Under the pieces are notes generated by a model. That model ran no database searches. It was not told the origin of the DNA and saw only the letters and a program-made list of their open reading frames with translations. A DNA stretch of 12,021 nucleotides from contig JAJCXU010000251.1 of assembly GCA_029263275.1 (NCBI GenBank), positions 1 through 12,021 of the forward strand, written 5' to 3'. Source of the stretch: Ilumatobacter sp. (GTDB lineage Bacteria; Actinomycetota; Acidimicrobiia; Acidimicrobiales; Ilumatobacteraceae). Below, in pieces: positions 1-6,872 of this stretch. Every line of letters begins with the position of its first letter. Position 1 is the stretch's first letter. A program made the translations under genes and the position numbers.

Positions 1-2
1 AA

Positions 3-1364
3 GTGGTTGCGCCCCTCGTCGAGCTGTCGCCCGAGGAGGCATCGGCAACCGCCCGCTCGTTGTGGCCCGACTTGCCCGACCGAATTGCGGCCGGCGAACT
101 GCTGAGATTCCTGGGTCAAGGCGCGATGTTGTCGGCGGGTCCGGGGATGTTCGCGTCCGGACGCCAGATGGTGCGCTCGGCGATGCGAATTCTGGAAGAC
201 GAGCAGAGCGTTCGATCCCAGCAAGGCTGGCTGCTCTACATCGAGGCCCTGATGCTCGTGGAGGAGCCATCGAAGGTTGTCCTTCGAGTCCGAACGATTG
301 CCATCGAACTCTGGCGGGCTCGGCATTCCGACGCACCATTGCGCCTGAGTGAGCTCGCGATTCTCGAGTTCTTCTTAGGGTGGTACGACCGCTCACGGTC
401 AACGATCGAGCTCGCACGCGAAGCATCGGCTGAGACCGGCAACGACCTGGCTGCGCTCCCACTGATCGCACTGGAATGCGCACTCGATGTGATTGATGCT
501 CCGGGTTCACCGGAGCCGATCGAAGCGTTCGAACATGCGATCTTCGAGTTACTCGATCACGATTACCTCGCGGTGTTTCATCAGGTCTTCGCCGCTGAAT
601 TCGGTTTGCTCCAGATTCATCTTGGAAACACCGCTGTTGCATCACACTTCGCAGCCGTGGCAGACCAGTCGCCCAACAACTTCATGTCAGCGTCGTTCTC
701 GTTGCGGCGACGTCGGCTGAACGCCCTGCTCCTGAACGAGCATGACCGAGCACGCGGACGTGCTGACCTCGTGGAGCTTCGATCTCTTGCAGTGGAGCTC
801 GATCGACCAGCGCTGGCCAGCCAGATCGATGGCGACCTGGCCGACGTGTTCGTCACCGAGGAATCCGACGGCGACACGACCGAGACACTGCACATCGTCG
901 CGTTGGCTCCGGCGTTCTCCATTTGGCGTGGCGGATTCGAACTCCCAGCCCCGAGCGGGTACACGGCAAAACTCCTGGCACTGCTGATTGCATCGTCGGG
1001 CATCGTGACGATCGACGTGGCACTCGAGGCGCTCTGGCCGAACGCTGACCCTCGAGTCAGTCGCAACCGTTTGCACGGCGTGCTGCTTCGACTCCGGCGG
1101 GCGCTCGGGTTCGGCCCCGATGGCCCAGTCACGTGTCGAGATGAACTGATCCGACTCGAGGCAGGCCCAACGCTGAGCTGTGATGTGTGGGACCTCGAGG
1201 CGGCGATCGACTCAGAAGAAGACATCGTCAACATCGGAGACGTGGCCGACGTGCTCTTCGAACAGTTCCGCTATGACGACCGCGTCTCGATCTATCGCGA
1301 TGACCTTCGGCGGCGAATCAACCGGGCCAGATCAGCAGCAGACTTCGAGACAACCACCAACTGA
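3..1364 (+). CDS. SARP/MalT-like transcriptional regulator, C-terminal part (5' partial)
   Basis: The frame is open from the window edge, so the GTG at 3 is probably an internal codon and the N-terminus lies outside. The visible 453 residues have two parts. Residues ~1-290 are alpha-helical and rich in Leu, Ala and Glu, like the degenerate TPR arrays of MalT/SARP-type regulators. Residues ~295-390 look like an OmpR/SARP-type winged helix, with an aromatic beta-strand start (FSIWRGGFEL), the helix ALEALWPNADPRVSRNRLH and then VLLRLRRALG. A short acidic/basic tail follows. The family binds DNA to activate or repress transcription, often under an N-terminal ATPase domain, which may be missing here. 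A winged helix at the C-terminus is the reverse of classical AfsR/SARP order. The gene is convergent with the ECF41 operon across a 78-bp gap, and its target is unknown. The DNA-binding domain is fairly sure; the family name is less so. Confidence 0.75.
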   Translation: MVAPLVELSPEEASATARSLWPDLPDRIAAGELLRFLGQGAMLSAGPGMFASGRQMVRSAMRILEDEQSVRSQQGWLLYIEALMLVEEPSKVVLRVRTIAIELWRARHSDAPLRLSELAILEFFLGWYDRSRSTIELAREASAETGNDLAALPLIALECALDVIDAPGSPEPIEAFEHAIFELLDHDYLAVFHQVFAAEFGLLQIHLGNTAVASHFAAVADQSPNNFMSASFSLRRRRLNALLLNEHDRARGRADLVELRSLAVELDRPALASQIDGDLADVFVTEESDGDTTETLHIVALAPAFSIWRGGFELPAPSGYTAKLLALLIASSGIVTIDVALEALWPNADPRVSRNRLHGVLLRLRRALGFGPDGPVTCRDELIRLEAGPTLSCDVWDLEAAIDSEEDIVNIGDVADVLFEQFRYDDRVSIYRDDLRRRINRARSAADFETTTN

Positions 1365-1425
1365 ACGAGCGGCGTGGTGGTCAGTAGCTGCATTGCCCGC
1401 TCACGGTTGCACCCGGTCCGGACGT

Positions 1426-1437
1426 GAGGCGAGCCTC
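1426..1437. terminator. Small GC hairpin between convergent genes (weak)
   Basis: GAGG-CGAG-CCTC forms a short 4-bp stem in the gap between the partial regulator and the sigma-factor stop. There is no T-tract, so it may be chance. Confidence 0.15.
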
Positions 1438-1442
1438 GGCCG

Positions 1443-2300
1443 TCAGCGTGGGGTGCGCAGCTGGAGATTGGTCAACTTGTCCGGGTTGATGACCCAACGA
1501 ACGGCCACGATCTGGTGCTGGGCAACATCAACCGTGGCCGCAAGCGTTGTTGCACCGTCGTGGGTGATGACGAAGCCGGGCGCGCCGTTAACGTCGACGG
1601 GCACCACCTCCCCGCCGATGAGGAAGCGAGGCAGGACGGAAGCGACAAACCGCACGACCCGCTCGCGACCGACAATCGGGTGGCGAGCAGCCTTGCGATC
1701 GGCTCCGCCATCACTGACGAGTTGTGCATCGCCAGAGAGCATCGCACTCAGTCCGTCGACGTCCGCGCCGCTGGCTGCATCAAGAAATCGCTCGACCAGT
1801 TCGCGGTGAACGTCGCGGTCGACGTCGAGTCGCAGTCGACCGTCGGCGACCCGCCGGCGAGCGCGCGTGACGAGCTGGCGAGACGCTGGTTCGGTCCGAT
1901 CCAAGGCGCGGGCGATCTCCGGGTAGGAGTACGCGAACACATCGTGGAGGAGAAATGCCGCCCGTTCGACCGGCCCGAGGGTCTCAAGGACCACCAGGAG
2001 GGCGTACGAGATCGTGTCGGCTCGGTCGCTGTCGTCATCGGGCCATTCGACGATTGGCTCAGGGAGCCACGGACCGACGTATTGCTCCCGGCGCGCATGC
2101 GCGGAACGAGCCCGGTCGATTGCGAGTCTCGTCGCGATCGTCGTGGTGAATGCTTCGGGGACTCGGACTTCGCCGCGCTCCAGCGGTTCACGCACACGCA
2201 GCAGCGTTTCTTGGGCGATGTCGTCCGCATCCGCGTGGCTCCCGGTCATGCGGTAGCCAACATCGAATGCACGTTGTCGGAGCGCGGCGAGTTCCGTCAT
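1443..2300 (-). CDS. ECF41-family RNA polymerase sigma factor with fused SnoaL-like domain
   Basis: This 285-aa protein should direct RNA polymerase to its own promoter class. Residues ~5-70 are sigma region 2 (DADDIAQETLLRV, then FTTTIATRLAIDRARS) and ~95-155 are region 4 (LGPVERAAFLLHDVFAYSYPEIA, then RARRR). Residues ~162-285 are a SnoaL/NTF2-like extension. The ECF41 signatures are all present: linker WLPEP at 78-82, DGGA at 197-200 (DGGG in the usual form) and NPDKL at 272-276. In ECF41 the fused domain is known to control activity in place of a separate anti-sigma factor, and no anti-sigma gene is seen here. The ATG overlaps the stop of the upstream CMD gene in an ATGA and has no clear Shine-Dalgarno, so translation is probably coupled. 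A matching ECF41 promoter precedes the operon, implying autoactivation. Confidence 0.95.
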   Translation of the reverse strand: MTELAALRQRAFDVGYRMTGSHADADDIAQETLLRVREPLERGEVRVPEAFTTTIATRLAIDRARSAHARREQYVGPWLPEPIVEWPDDDSDRADTISYALLVVLETLGPVERAAFLLHDVFAYSYPEIARALDRTEPASRQLVTRARRRVADGRLRLDVDRDVHRELVERFLDAASGADVDGLSAMLSGDAQLVSDGGADRKAARHPIVGRERVVRFVASVLPRFLIGGEVVPVDVNGAPGFVITHDGATTLAATVDVAQHQIVAVRWVINPDKLTNLQLRTPR

Positions 2301-2743
2301 CTGTCGTGGGGAGGCTGGTCGGCTCGGGTCGAGATCGCCAGTCGATTCAACACATTGTTGGTGGCGATCGCCACCACCAGTTCGCTGACCTGTTCATCGC
2401 CGAACGTGTTGACGGCGTCTGCCCACGCCATGTCGTCGACACCCCCATCGCCGATGTTCGTCACCGCGTCCGTCAGGGCCAGTGCGGCCCGTTCGCGATC
2501 GGTGAAGAACGGCGACTCAACCCATGCAGCCACGGCCATCACCCGACGAACGTCTTCGCCGTCGCCCAGCGCCTCGGTGCTGTGCATGTCGACACAGAAC
2601 GCGCAGCCGTTGATGATCGAGGCTCTCAGTTTCACCAGGTGCAACAGCGATGCATCCAACGCCGAGCGCACGTGTTGTTCGAGCGCAAAGACCGCCTTGT
2701 AGGCGTCGGGAATCACACTCGCCATATCGATTCGTTGCGTCAT
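2297..2743 (-). CDS. Carboxymuconolactone decarboxylase / AhpD-like protein
   Basis: This ~148-aa alpha-helical protein is of the CMD/AhpD type. The core signature NGCAFCVDMH supplies a CxxC pair followed by His (C48, C51, H55, counting from the upstream ATG at 2746), as in AhpD-like thiol peroxidase/disulfide reductase proteins. A classical decarboxylase role is unlikely in this context; redox activity is inferred from the CxxC. It is the usual partner of ECF41 sigma factors and here is the first gene of a two-gene operon, overlapping the sigma gene by 4 bp. Two ATGs stand side by side (2746 and 2743). The Shine-Dalgarno GGAAGGA at 2749-2755 lies 2 nt from the first and 5 nt from the second, so 2743 is preferred. 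The operon is expected to depend on the ECF41 promoter 40-70 bp upstream. The substrate is unknown. Confidence 0.93.
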   Translation of the reverse strand: MTQRIDMASVIPDAYKAVFALEQHVRSALDASLLHLVKLRASIINGCAFCVDMHSTEALGDGEDVRRVMAVAAWVESPFFTDRERAALALTDAVTNIGDGGVDDMAWADAVNTFGDEQVSELVVAIATNNVLNRLAISTRADQPPHDR

Positions 2744-2748
2744 CATCG

Positions 2749-2755
2749 TCCTTCC
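2749..2755 (-). promoter_or_regulatory. Ribosome binding site deciding the CMD start
   Basis: GGAAGGA on the minus strand lies 5 nt before the ATG at 2743 and only 2 nt before the ATG at 2746. It therefore favours the second of the tandem ATGs. Confidence 0.6.
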
Positions 2756-2786
2756 AGATTGGCGGCCGAATTGCCGTCATCTACTT

Positions 2787-2813
2787 GACGAGACCCGCCT
2801 TCATTCTGTGACA
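2787..2813 (-). promoter_or_regulatory. ECF41-type promoter (TGTCACA-N16-CGTC)
   Basis: Read on the minus strand, TGTCACA (2813-2807) is followed by exactly 16 nt and then CGTC (2790-2787). This equals the promoter motif known for ECF41 sigma factors in every fixed base. Transcription would start near 2780, giving a leader of about 35 nt before the CMD start. It lies 20 bp past the stop of the upstream gene at 2833, so it separates the CMD-sigma operon from that gene. I saw no second full copy in the window. Confidence 0.88.
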
Positions 2814-2832
2814 GCGCGCGCTCGGACCGGTG

Positions 2833-3720
2833 CTACTGGGGTGGCTTCACTCGAACAGCCGGCATCCAACGCGGGCCCGCCGTTGCGTCGATTCGGGCCA
2901 CGAACGCGTCGTGATGCGGCTCGACCAGTTCGCAGAATGCGCGAGTGGCATCGACACCGACCGCCGCCCACGCTGGTGCGGTCAACGCATCCGTGCGGGT
3001 TTCGAGGTCGAGACGGAAGCGGCGACCTGCGTCGCTGATCGCACCGTTTGAGGCAAAGCCCTTGGCTTCGAGGCGCTTCCAGGCGGCTGCGATCGCCTCA
3101 TCATCGTTGCCGCGGCTGCGAGCGATCCATTCTTCGCTGCCGTACTCCTCGATGTCGACCATGGCCGAGTGGATGAGCCCAACCTCGACGTCGTCAAGAT
3201 CTTCGCTGGCGCAGAGGGCCCAGTGGTTGTCGCCGCGCAACTCACGCATGCAGTTTGCGGCAAGCCATGCCGACAGCACCAGACTCATGCCCTCGGGCCG
3301 GGGGCGCTCGCGATGTGCGGCGAACATGGGGCGAGCACCGAAGTGGACGGCGTCGACGCCGCGCCAGAGCGGTTCGGCAAGCTCGGCGAGGCCGGTGGCC
3401 AACCCTGGAGCGATCTCGTCGAGGCCCGGCCCGACTGCAGCAGCACGCACCTCGAGGATCGACTCGACATCGGTGACGTCTTGGTACAGCTTCATCACGT
3501 TGCCGATCACACCCGGATTGATCGAATACGCAGCGGCCGCGGCAACGGCCGGGTTCGCGTTTCCAAGAGATGCGAGGCGCCACGCGACGATCCACCCGAT
3601 GCCGTCCGGCACCCCGAGCGCTTTGTACCCGGCGATGGCAGCCGGATCCCACATCATCCAGCCCACCAAGTCATGGCAGGCAACACCTGCTCGAGCGGTC
3701 AGGTCCTCGGCGTCAGTCAT
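2833..3720 (-). CDS. Probable SCO6745-family (HTH-like) protein of unknown function
   Basis: This 295-aa soluble, mostly alpha-helical protein has no signal peptide or membrane segment. Its pattern recalls the actinobacterial SCO6745 family. It has a small N-terminal helical region followed by GYKALGVPDGIGWIVAWRLASLG at ~31-53, with F/Y-x-x-P-G around 66-73. The central block LRGDNHWALC is at ~161-170. A C-terminal part resembles a winged helix: AWKRLEAKGFASNGAISDAGRRFR at ~213-236, then LETRTDALTAPAW. The family has no firmly established biochemical role, and the winged-helix-like end suggests nucleic-acid or regulatory binding. The ATG at 3720 has no Shine-Dalgarno, but TACTCT lies 6 nt upstream, so a leaderless mRNA is possible. 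It is divergent from the exchanger gene. Its tie to the CMD-ECF41 operon is only positional. Family assignment is from memory of the pattern. Confidence 0.75.
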   Translation of the reverse strand: MTDAEDLTARAGVACHDLVGWMMWDPAAIAGYKALGVPDGIGWIVAWRLASLGNANPAVAAAAAYSINPGVIGNVMKLYQDVTDVESILEVRAAAVGPGLDEIAPGLATGLAELAEPLWRGVDAVHFGARPMFAAHRERPRPEGMSLVLSAWLAANCMRELRGDNHWALCASEDLDDVEVGLIHSAMVDIEEYGSEEWIARSRGNDDEAIAAAWKRLEAKGFASNGAISDAGRRFRLDLETRTDALTAPAWAAVGVDATRAFCELVEPHHDAFVARIDATAGPRWMPAVRVKPPQ

Positions 3721-3807
3721 GGCGACAGAGTAGGTGCCTGCTCAATCTGCCTTTCGATCGACGGCAGTGATGATGATGTGGGCCGTCGTTCGCCGAGCGC
3801 GCCTCCG

Positions 3808-4776
3808 GTGAGCGATGTCGATTACACATGTGTCGTGTCGAGCGTGTTCTGGTTGGTTGCAATGGGTGTTGGCACGGCAGCAATCGTGTGGGGCGCCGAG
3901 AAGTTCGCCGAACATCTCGCCGACGCGTCGAAGCGACTCGGCATCACCGCATTCGCACTTGCGATCTTGCTCGCTGGCGCTGAGCCAGAGGAACTGGCGA
4001 CCGTTGTCACTGCGTCGGCCCGTGGTGTTGATGGGGTCGCGTTCGGCGATGTGATCGGAGCCAACGCTGCGATCGTGACGATCGCTCTCGGGGTCGGGGC
4101 TTGGATCGTGACGATCCCCTTCGGGCGCAACATCCAGCTGTACGGAGCGGGTGGGCTCATCACTGGGCTACTCGCAACGGTCTTGATGTGGGACGGTGCC
4201 CTCGGTCGAGCTGAGGGAGCCATGCTCGTGTGCGCCTACGTCCTCTTCGTGGCAGCAATCTGGCTGCGCGAACGCCGACCGCCATCGTTGGGTGAAGCGG
4301 GCGAACTCAGCGAGGAAGCCGACCCCGACGGCCGGGTCGGCCGTGACCTTGGGTGGGTGCTCGCTGGCCTGACTGCGCTGACGTTGGGTTCGATGGTCCT
4401 GGTTGAAGGCGTCCGCCAGATCACCGAGATCGAGGAAAGCCAAACGCGGCTCGGTCTGACGGTGGTGGGATTTGCGACGGCGTTCGAGTTGGTCGTGCTG
4501 GCCTTCTCGGCAAGCCGACACGGCGTGACCGAGGCAGTGATTGCCGGGGTGATCGGGTCGTACGCCTACAACATGACCATGAGTCTTGGCGTGGGCGCGT
4601 TGGTTGCTCCGATCGCGATTGGCGATGCCGAACTCATCCACACATCACTGATGGTCATGCTGGTCCTGCTCGTGGTGGCCGTCAGCCTGGGAATGCGCGG
4701 CAACCGTCTCGATCGCCGCGACGCGTACGTGCTCTTCGCCGGATATCCGGTGTTCGTGCTCTTCGCACTGTTGTGA
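3808..4776 (+). CDS. CaCA-superfamily (sodium/calcium exchanger-like) membrane protein
   Basis: This ~322-aa protein, counted from GTG 3808, has about ten hydrophobic segments in two inverted halves with a charged loop between them (~154-180), as in YrbG/NCX-type cation antiporters. The first repeat has GAEPEE (57-62) in place of GTSLPE and GDVIGANAAI (80-89) in place of GNVIGSNIFN. The second has FATAFE (222-227) and GVIGSYAYN (247-255). Acidic residues E62 and E227 remain at the ion site, but several other usual ligands differ, so ion specificity is uncertain. The open frame runs further upstream but is antisense to the neighbouring gene. Possible starts are GTG 3778, 3808, 3835 and 3844 and ATG 3862. 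None has a good Shine-Dalgarno, and 3835 would fit a leaderless mRNA behind TACACA. It is convergent with the 2TM gene, with an 11-bp gap. Confidence 0.85.
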   Translation: MSDVDYTCVVSSVFWLVAMGVGTAAIVWGAEKFAEHLADASKRLGITAFALAILLAGAEPEELATVVTASARGVDGVAFGDVIGANAAIVTIALGVGAWIVTIPFGRNIQLYGAGGLITGLLATVLMWDGALGRAEGAMLVCAYVLFVAAIWLRERRPPSLGEAGELSEEADPDGRVGRDLGWVLAGLTALTLGSMVLVEGVRQITEIEESQTRLGLTVVGFATAFELVVLAFSASRHGVTEAVIAGVIGSYAYNMTMSLGVGALVAPIAIGDAELIHTSLMVMLVLLVVAVSLGMRGNRLDRRDAYVLFAGYPVFVLFALL

Positions 4777-4787
4777 CGGTCGGACGA

Positions 4788-5054
4788 TCAGTCACGGTGC
4801 CCCCGACGGCTTCGACGTTGCGCGACCACGTGCGCCGGTTGATTCAGCCACACAACGAAGCCGTGGACGGCGATGCCCAGGCTCCAACCGATGAGCGCCC
4901 ACACCGACCACCACGCCGACCAGTTGCCCGCGATCCCGGCCGAGACATTGGTCGCCAGGTTGACGGCGAACATGACCACCATTCCTGCGACGAACACAGC
5001 TGCGTGAGCCTGAAACGCTCGTCGCTGCTCGTCGTACAGGTGCTCGGCGCTCAT
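4788..5054 (-). CDS. 2TM-domain small membrane protein
   Basis: This 88-aa protein has two hydrophobic helices, ~17-38 (HAAVFVAGMVVMFAVNLATNV) and ~48-70, joined by a short Trp-rich turn (GNWSAWWSVWALIGW). The tail is strongly basic (QRRSRRGHRD). The arrangement FxxHxxVF ... W ... GWxLGIAVH matches the bacterial 2TM domain family, whose function is not established. The gene begins in an ATGA overlap with the stop of the MDR oxidoreductase gene, so it is translated as the second gene of that operon and should share its TetR control. Possible roles are membrane anchor or partner of the oxidoreductase, but this is inference from the coupling alone. Confidence 0.85.
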   Translation of the reverse strand: MSAEHLYDEQRRAFQAHAAVFVAGMVVMFAVNLATNVSAGIAGNWSAWWSVWALIGWSLGIAVHGFVVWLNQPAHVVAQRRSRRGHRD

Positions 5055-6100
5055 GATGGGCCGGCGACCGAAACGAGGGTCTTGCCGATGACACCGGTCG
5101 TTTCGAGCTGCTCGATGGCGTGCGCGACGCCTGCGAGATCGGTGTGAGCGCCGACATGTGGCGTGATGCTGCCGTCGGCAAGCAGACCAGCGAGGGGTTC
5201 GATGTATTCGAGCGTCTCTTTCGAGATGAATGCGGTGAGCCGCTGACGGACGAACAATGAGAGGAGCACGGCGCGAACGTTGCGTCCGATGCCGCCGGTG
5301 ACCCGACCGCCATCTTCACCGCCGACGATGACCAAGGTGCCGGTCGGCGTGAGCGTCCGGCGGATGCGTCGGAGCGAGTTGCGCCCGGCGATGTCAATGA
5401 CGAGGTCGAAGGTCTGGCCGATCTCGTCGATGCGGGTCTGTCGATAGTCGACGGCGCGGACGGCTCCGAACGATCGCACGGCGTCGAGGCTGGATCTTCC
5501 GGCGACGCCAGTGACCTCTGCGCCGAGAGCAGCTGCGATCTGGACGGCGAAACTGCCGACGCCACCGGACGCGCCGATGACGAGAACTCGTTGACCCGGG
5601 CCGACTCGCCCGACCGTGGTGAGTGCCTGCAGCGCGGTGATTCCCGAGATCGTGGAGACCGCAGCGTGTTCCATCGAGACCTCGGCGGGCAGCATCACCA
5701 ACTTGTCAGCGTCGGCGACCGCGTACTCGGCAAATGCGCCGCTCGCGATGCCCATCACCTCGTCACCGGGGCGAAACCGTCCGACACCGGAGCCGACGGC
5801 CACCACGCGGCCGGCGACGTCGGCGCCCAACACCGGCTGCTTCGGACGCATGACCCCGAACCCGGCGAGACGGATGAGGAGCGGGAGCCCGGTCATGAGG
5901 TGGACGACGCCGCGGTCGATGCCGGAGGCGGCGACGTGCACGATGACCTGGCGGGGGCCGGGCTCGGGGGTGGCAACGCGTTCCAGCTCGACGACCTCGG
6001 CGTTCCCATACCGGTGTTGTACTGCCGCATTCATCGACGTCGGGATGGGCTCGTCGATCGCCTCGGCAAGATGGGGTTTGGCGGTTGTGGCTGTGTTCAT
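5051..6100 (-). CDS. Zinc-independent quinone-oxidoreductase-like MDR enzyme, NAD(P)-dependent
   Basis: This 349-aa enzyme is of the medium-chain dehydrogenase/reductase superfamily. Residues ~23-145 are the GroES-like catalytic domain (AAVQHRYG, VLGADVAGRVVAVGSGV, FRPGDEV). Residues ~146-290 are a Rossmann fold with the cofactor loop GASGGVGSFAVQ at 176-187. The Cys/His residues of the catalytic and structural zinc sites are not seen, which fits the quinone oxidoreductase / enoyl-reductase branch reducing quinones or alpha,beta-unsaturated carbonyls with NAD(P)H. The substrate is not predictable. The N-terminus extends ~22 residues beyond the usual family start, but the ATG at 6100 has AGGAG 7 nt upstream, whereas Met23 has none. 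It is the first gene of an operon with the 2TM gene (4-bp overlap), divergent from a TetR gene, with operators over the promoter. Confidence 0.92.
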   Translation of the reverse strand: MNTATTAKPHLAEAIDEPIPTSMNAAVQHRYGNAEVVELERVATPEPGPRQVIVHVAASGIDRGVVHLMTGLPLLIRLAGFGVMRPKQPVLGADVAGRVVAVGSGVGRFRPGDEVMGIASGAFAEYAVADADKLVMLPAEVSMEHAAVSTISGITALQALTTVGRVGPGQRVLVIGASGGVGSFAVQIAAALGAEVTGVAGRSSLDAVRSFGAVRAVDYRQTRIDEIGQTFDLVIDIAGRNSLRRIRRTLTPTGTLVIVGGEDGGRVTGGIGRNVRAVLLSLFVRQRLTAFISKETLEYIEPLAGLLADGSITPHVGAHTDLAGVAHAIEQLETTGVIGKTLVSVAGPS

Positions 6101-6119
6101 GATGTGCTCCTGTTCAGGT

Positions 6120-6134
6120 TCGTACTTTGTACGA
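6120..6134. promoter_or_regulatory. TetR operator copy 1
   Basis: TCGTACTTTGTACGA is a dyad with perfect 6-bp arms around TTT. It lies near the inferred transcription start of the MDR gene and is identical to the second copy 33 bp away. Confidence 0.8.
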
Positions 6135-6139
6135 TAAGG

Positions 6140-6168
6140 TGGACCATGCTACTCGTACTTTGTACGAT
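6140..6168 (+). promoter_or_regulatory. Putative promoter of the divergent TetR gene
   Basis: TGGACC (6140-6145), 17 nt, then TACGAT (6163-6168). The -10 box forms the right arm of operator copy 2, which suggests autorepression. The -35 match is only moderate. Confidence 0.4.
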
Positions 6169-6173
6169 GTCAA
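6146..6173 (-). promoter_or_regulatory. Putative promoter of the MDR-2TM operon
   Basis: On the minus strand TTGACA (6173-6168) is followed by 16 nt and TAGCAT (6151-6146). The -35 box is perfect and the -10 matches TATAAT at 4 of 6 positions. The spacer contains operator copy 2, and the start would fall near 6139, just before operator copy 1. Confidence 0.55.
6153..6167. promoter_or_regulatory. TetR operator copy 2
   Basis: A second exact TCGTACTTTGTACGA. The repeat period of 33 bp is about three helical turns, placing both sites on the same DNA face. This copy lies inside both divergent promoters. Confidence 0.8.
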
Positions 6174-6200
6174 CAGCGAATCGGAATGAGAGGCGACGCG

Positions 6201-6872
6201 ATGGCAGTTGAACGCACCACCAAGCGACAGCAGATGACCCGAGAGCGGGTCCTCGAAGGCGCGCTTCGTCTCGCTGACGAGATCGGTGTCGCCGAGTTCA
6301 CGATCCGCCGACTCGCCGACGCCCTCGACAGCAAGCCGATGACCATCTATCACCATGTGCCGAGCAAGGACGAGATCCTCGACGGCATCGTCGACATGGT
6401 GTTCGCCGAGATCGCGCTCCCCGATCCAGCATGCTCGTGGAAGCCCGCCGTCCGAGCTCGCTGCGTGTCTGCCCGCGAGGTTCTCGCTGCGCACCCCTGG
6501 GCGGTGCCACTGATGGAATCTCGTCGTTCACCGGGGCCGGCAACGCTGAGGCACCACGACGCCATGGTGGCCTGCCTGCTGGGCGGGCTCTCGCTGCCGA
6601 TGACTGCCCACGCCTATGCCCTGCTCGACGCGTTCGTCTACGGATTCGCGATCCAGGAGGCCGCACTGCCGACCCCCGGTGACGAGATGACTGAGGTGGC
6701 CAGCAGCCTCATCGACGACGGCTTCGCAGAGCAGTTCCCCGCACTCCATACCTTCGCGACCGAACACGCAATGCAGCCCGGCTACGACTTCGGCAACGAA
6801 TTCGACTTCGGTCTTGATCTCATCCTCGACCGCCTCGAACAACTCGCCGGCGAACATCCGTCAGAGGCCTGA
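6201..6872 (+). CDS. TetR-family repressor (tetracycline-repressor-like C-terminal domain)
   Basis: This is a 223-aa one-component regulator. The N-terminal TetR helix-turn-helix is at ~13-63, with TIRRLADALDSKPMTIYHHV as the recognition segment followed by SKDEILDGI. Residues ~75-215 form the helical ligand/dimer domain and resemble the TetR_C_1 type (HPWAVPLMESRRSPGP, ALLDAFVYGFAIQE). ATG 6201 is chosen over ATG 6186 because GAGAGG at 6188-6193 sits 7 nt upstream of it. It is divergent from the MDR-2TM operon and shares a 100-bp intergenic region with two identical operators covering both promoters. It therefore most likely represses that operon and itself until an effector binds. The effector is unknown. 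The gene ends in a hairpin that separates it from the convergent TetR gene. Confidence 0.93.
   Translation: MAVERTTKRQQMTRERVLEGALRLADEIGVAEFTIRRLADALDSKPMTIYHHVPSKDEILDGIVDMVFAEIALPDPACSWKPAVRARCVSAREVLAAHPWAVPLMESRRSPGPATLRHHDAMVACLLGGLSLPMTAHAYALLDAFVYGFAIQEAALPTPGDEMTEVASSLIDDGFAEQFPALHTFATEHAMQPGYDFGNEFDFGLDLILDRLEQLAGEHPSEA

Noticed and set aside
1515-2702. Long plus-strand open frame opposite the sigma factor and CMD genes.
   Set aside because: The minus-strand products have clear family motifs. The plus-strand frame is low-complexity, Arg-rich and matches nothing.
3169-3807. Long N-terminal extension of the exchanger reading frame.
   Set aside because: It is fully antisense to the well-formed SCO6745-like gene over most of its length. 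It has no membrane character or family pattern, and the transporter begins naturally near 3808-3862.
3824-3833. ACACATGTGT palindrome near the exchanger start as an operator.
   Set aside because: It is only 10 bp, not extended by flanking symmetry, with no adjacent regulator, so it may be chance.
5051-6100. Calling the MDR enzyme a zinc alcohol dehydrogenase.
   Set aside because: The zinc-ligand Cys/His pattern is not seen. The sequence fits the zinc-independent quinone oxidoreductase branch.
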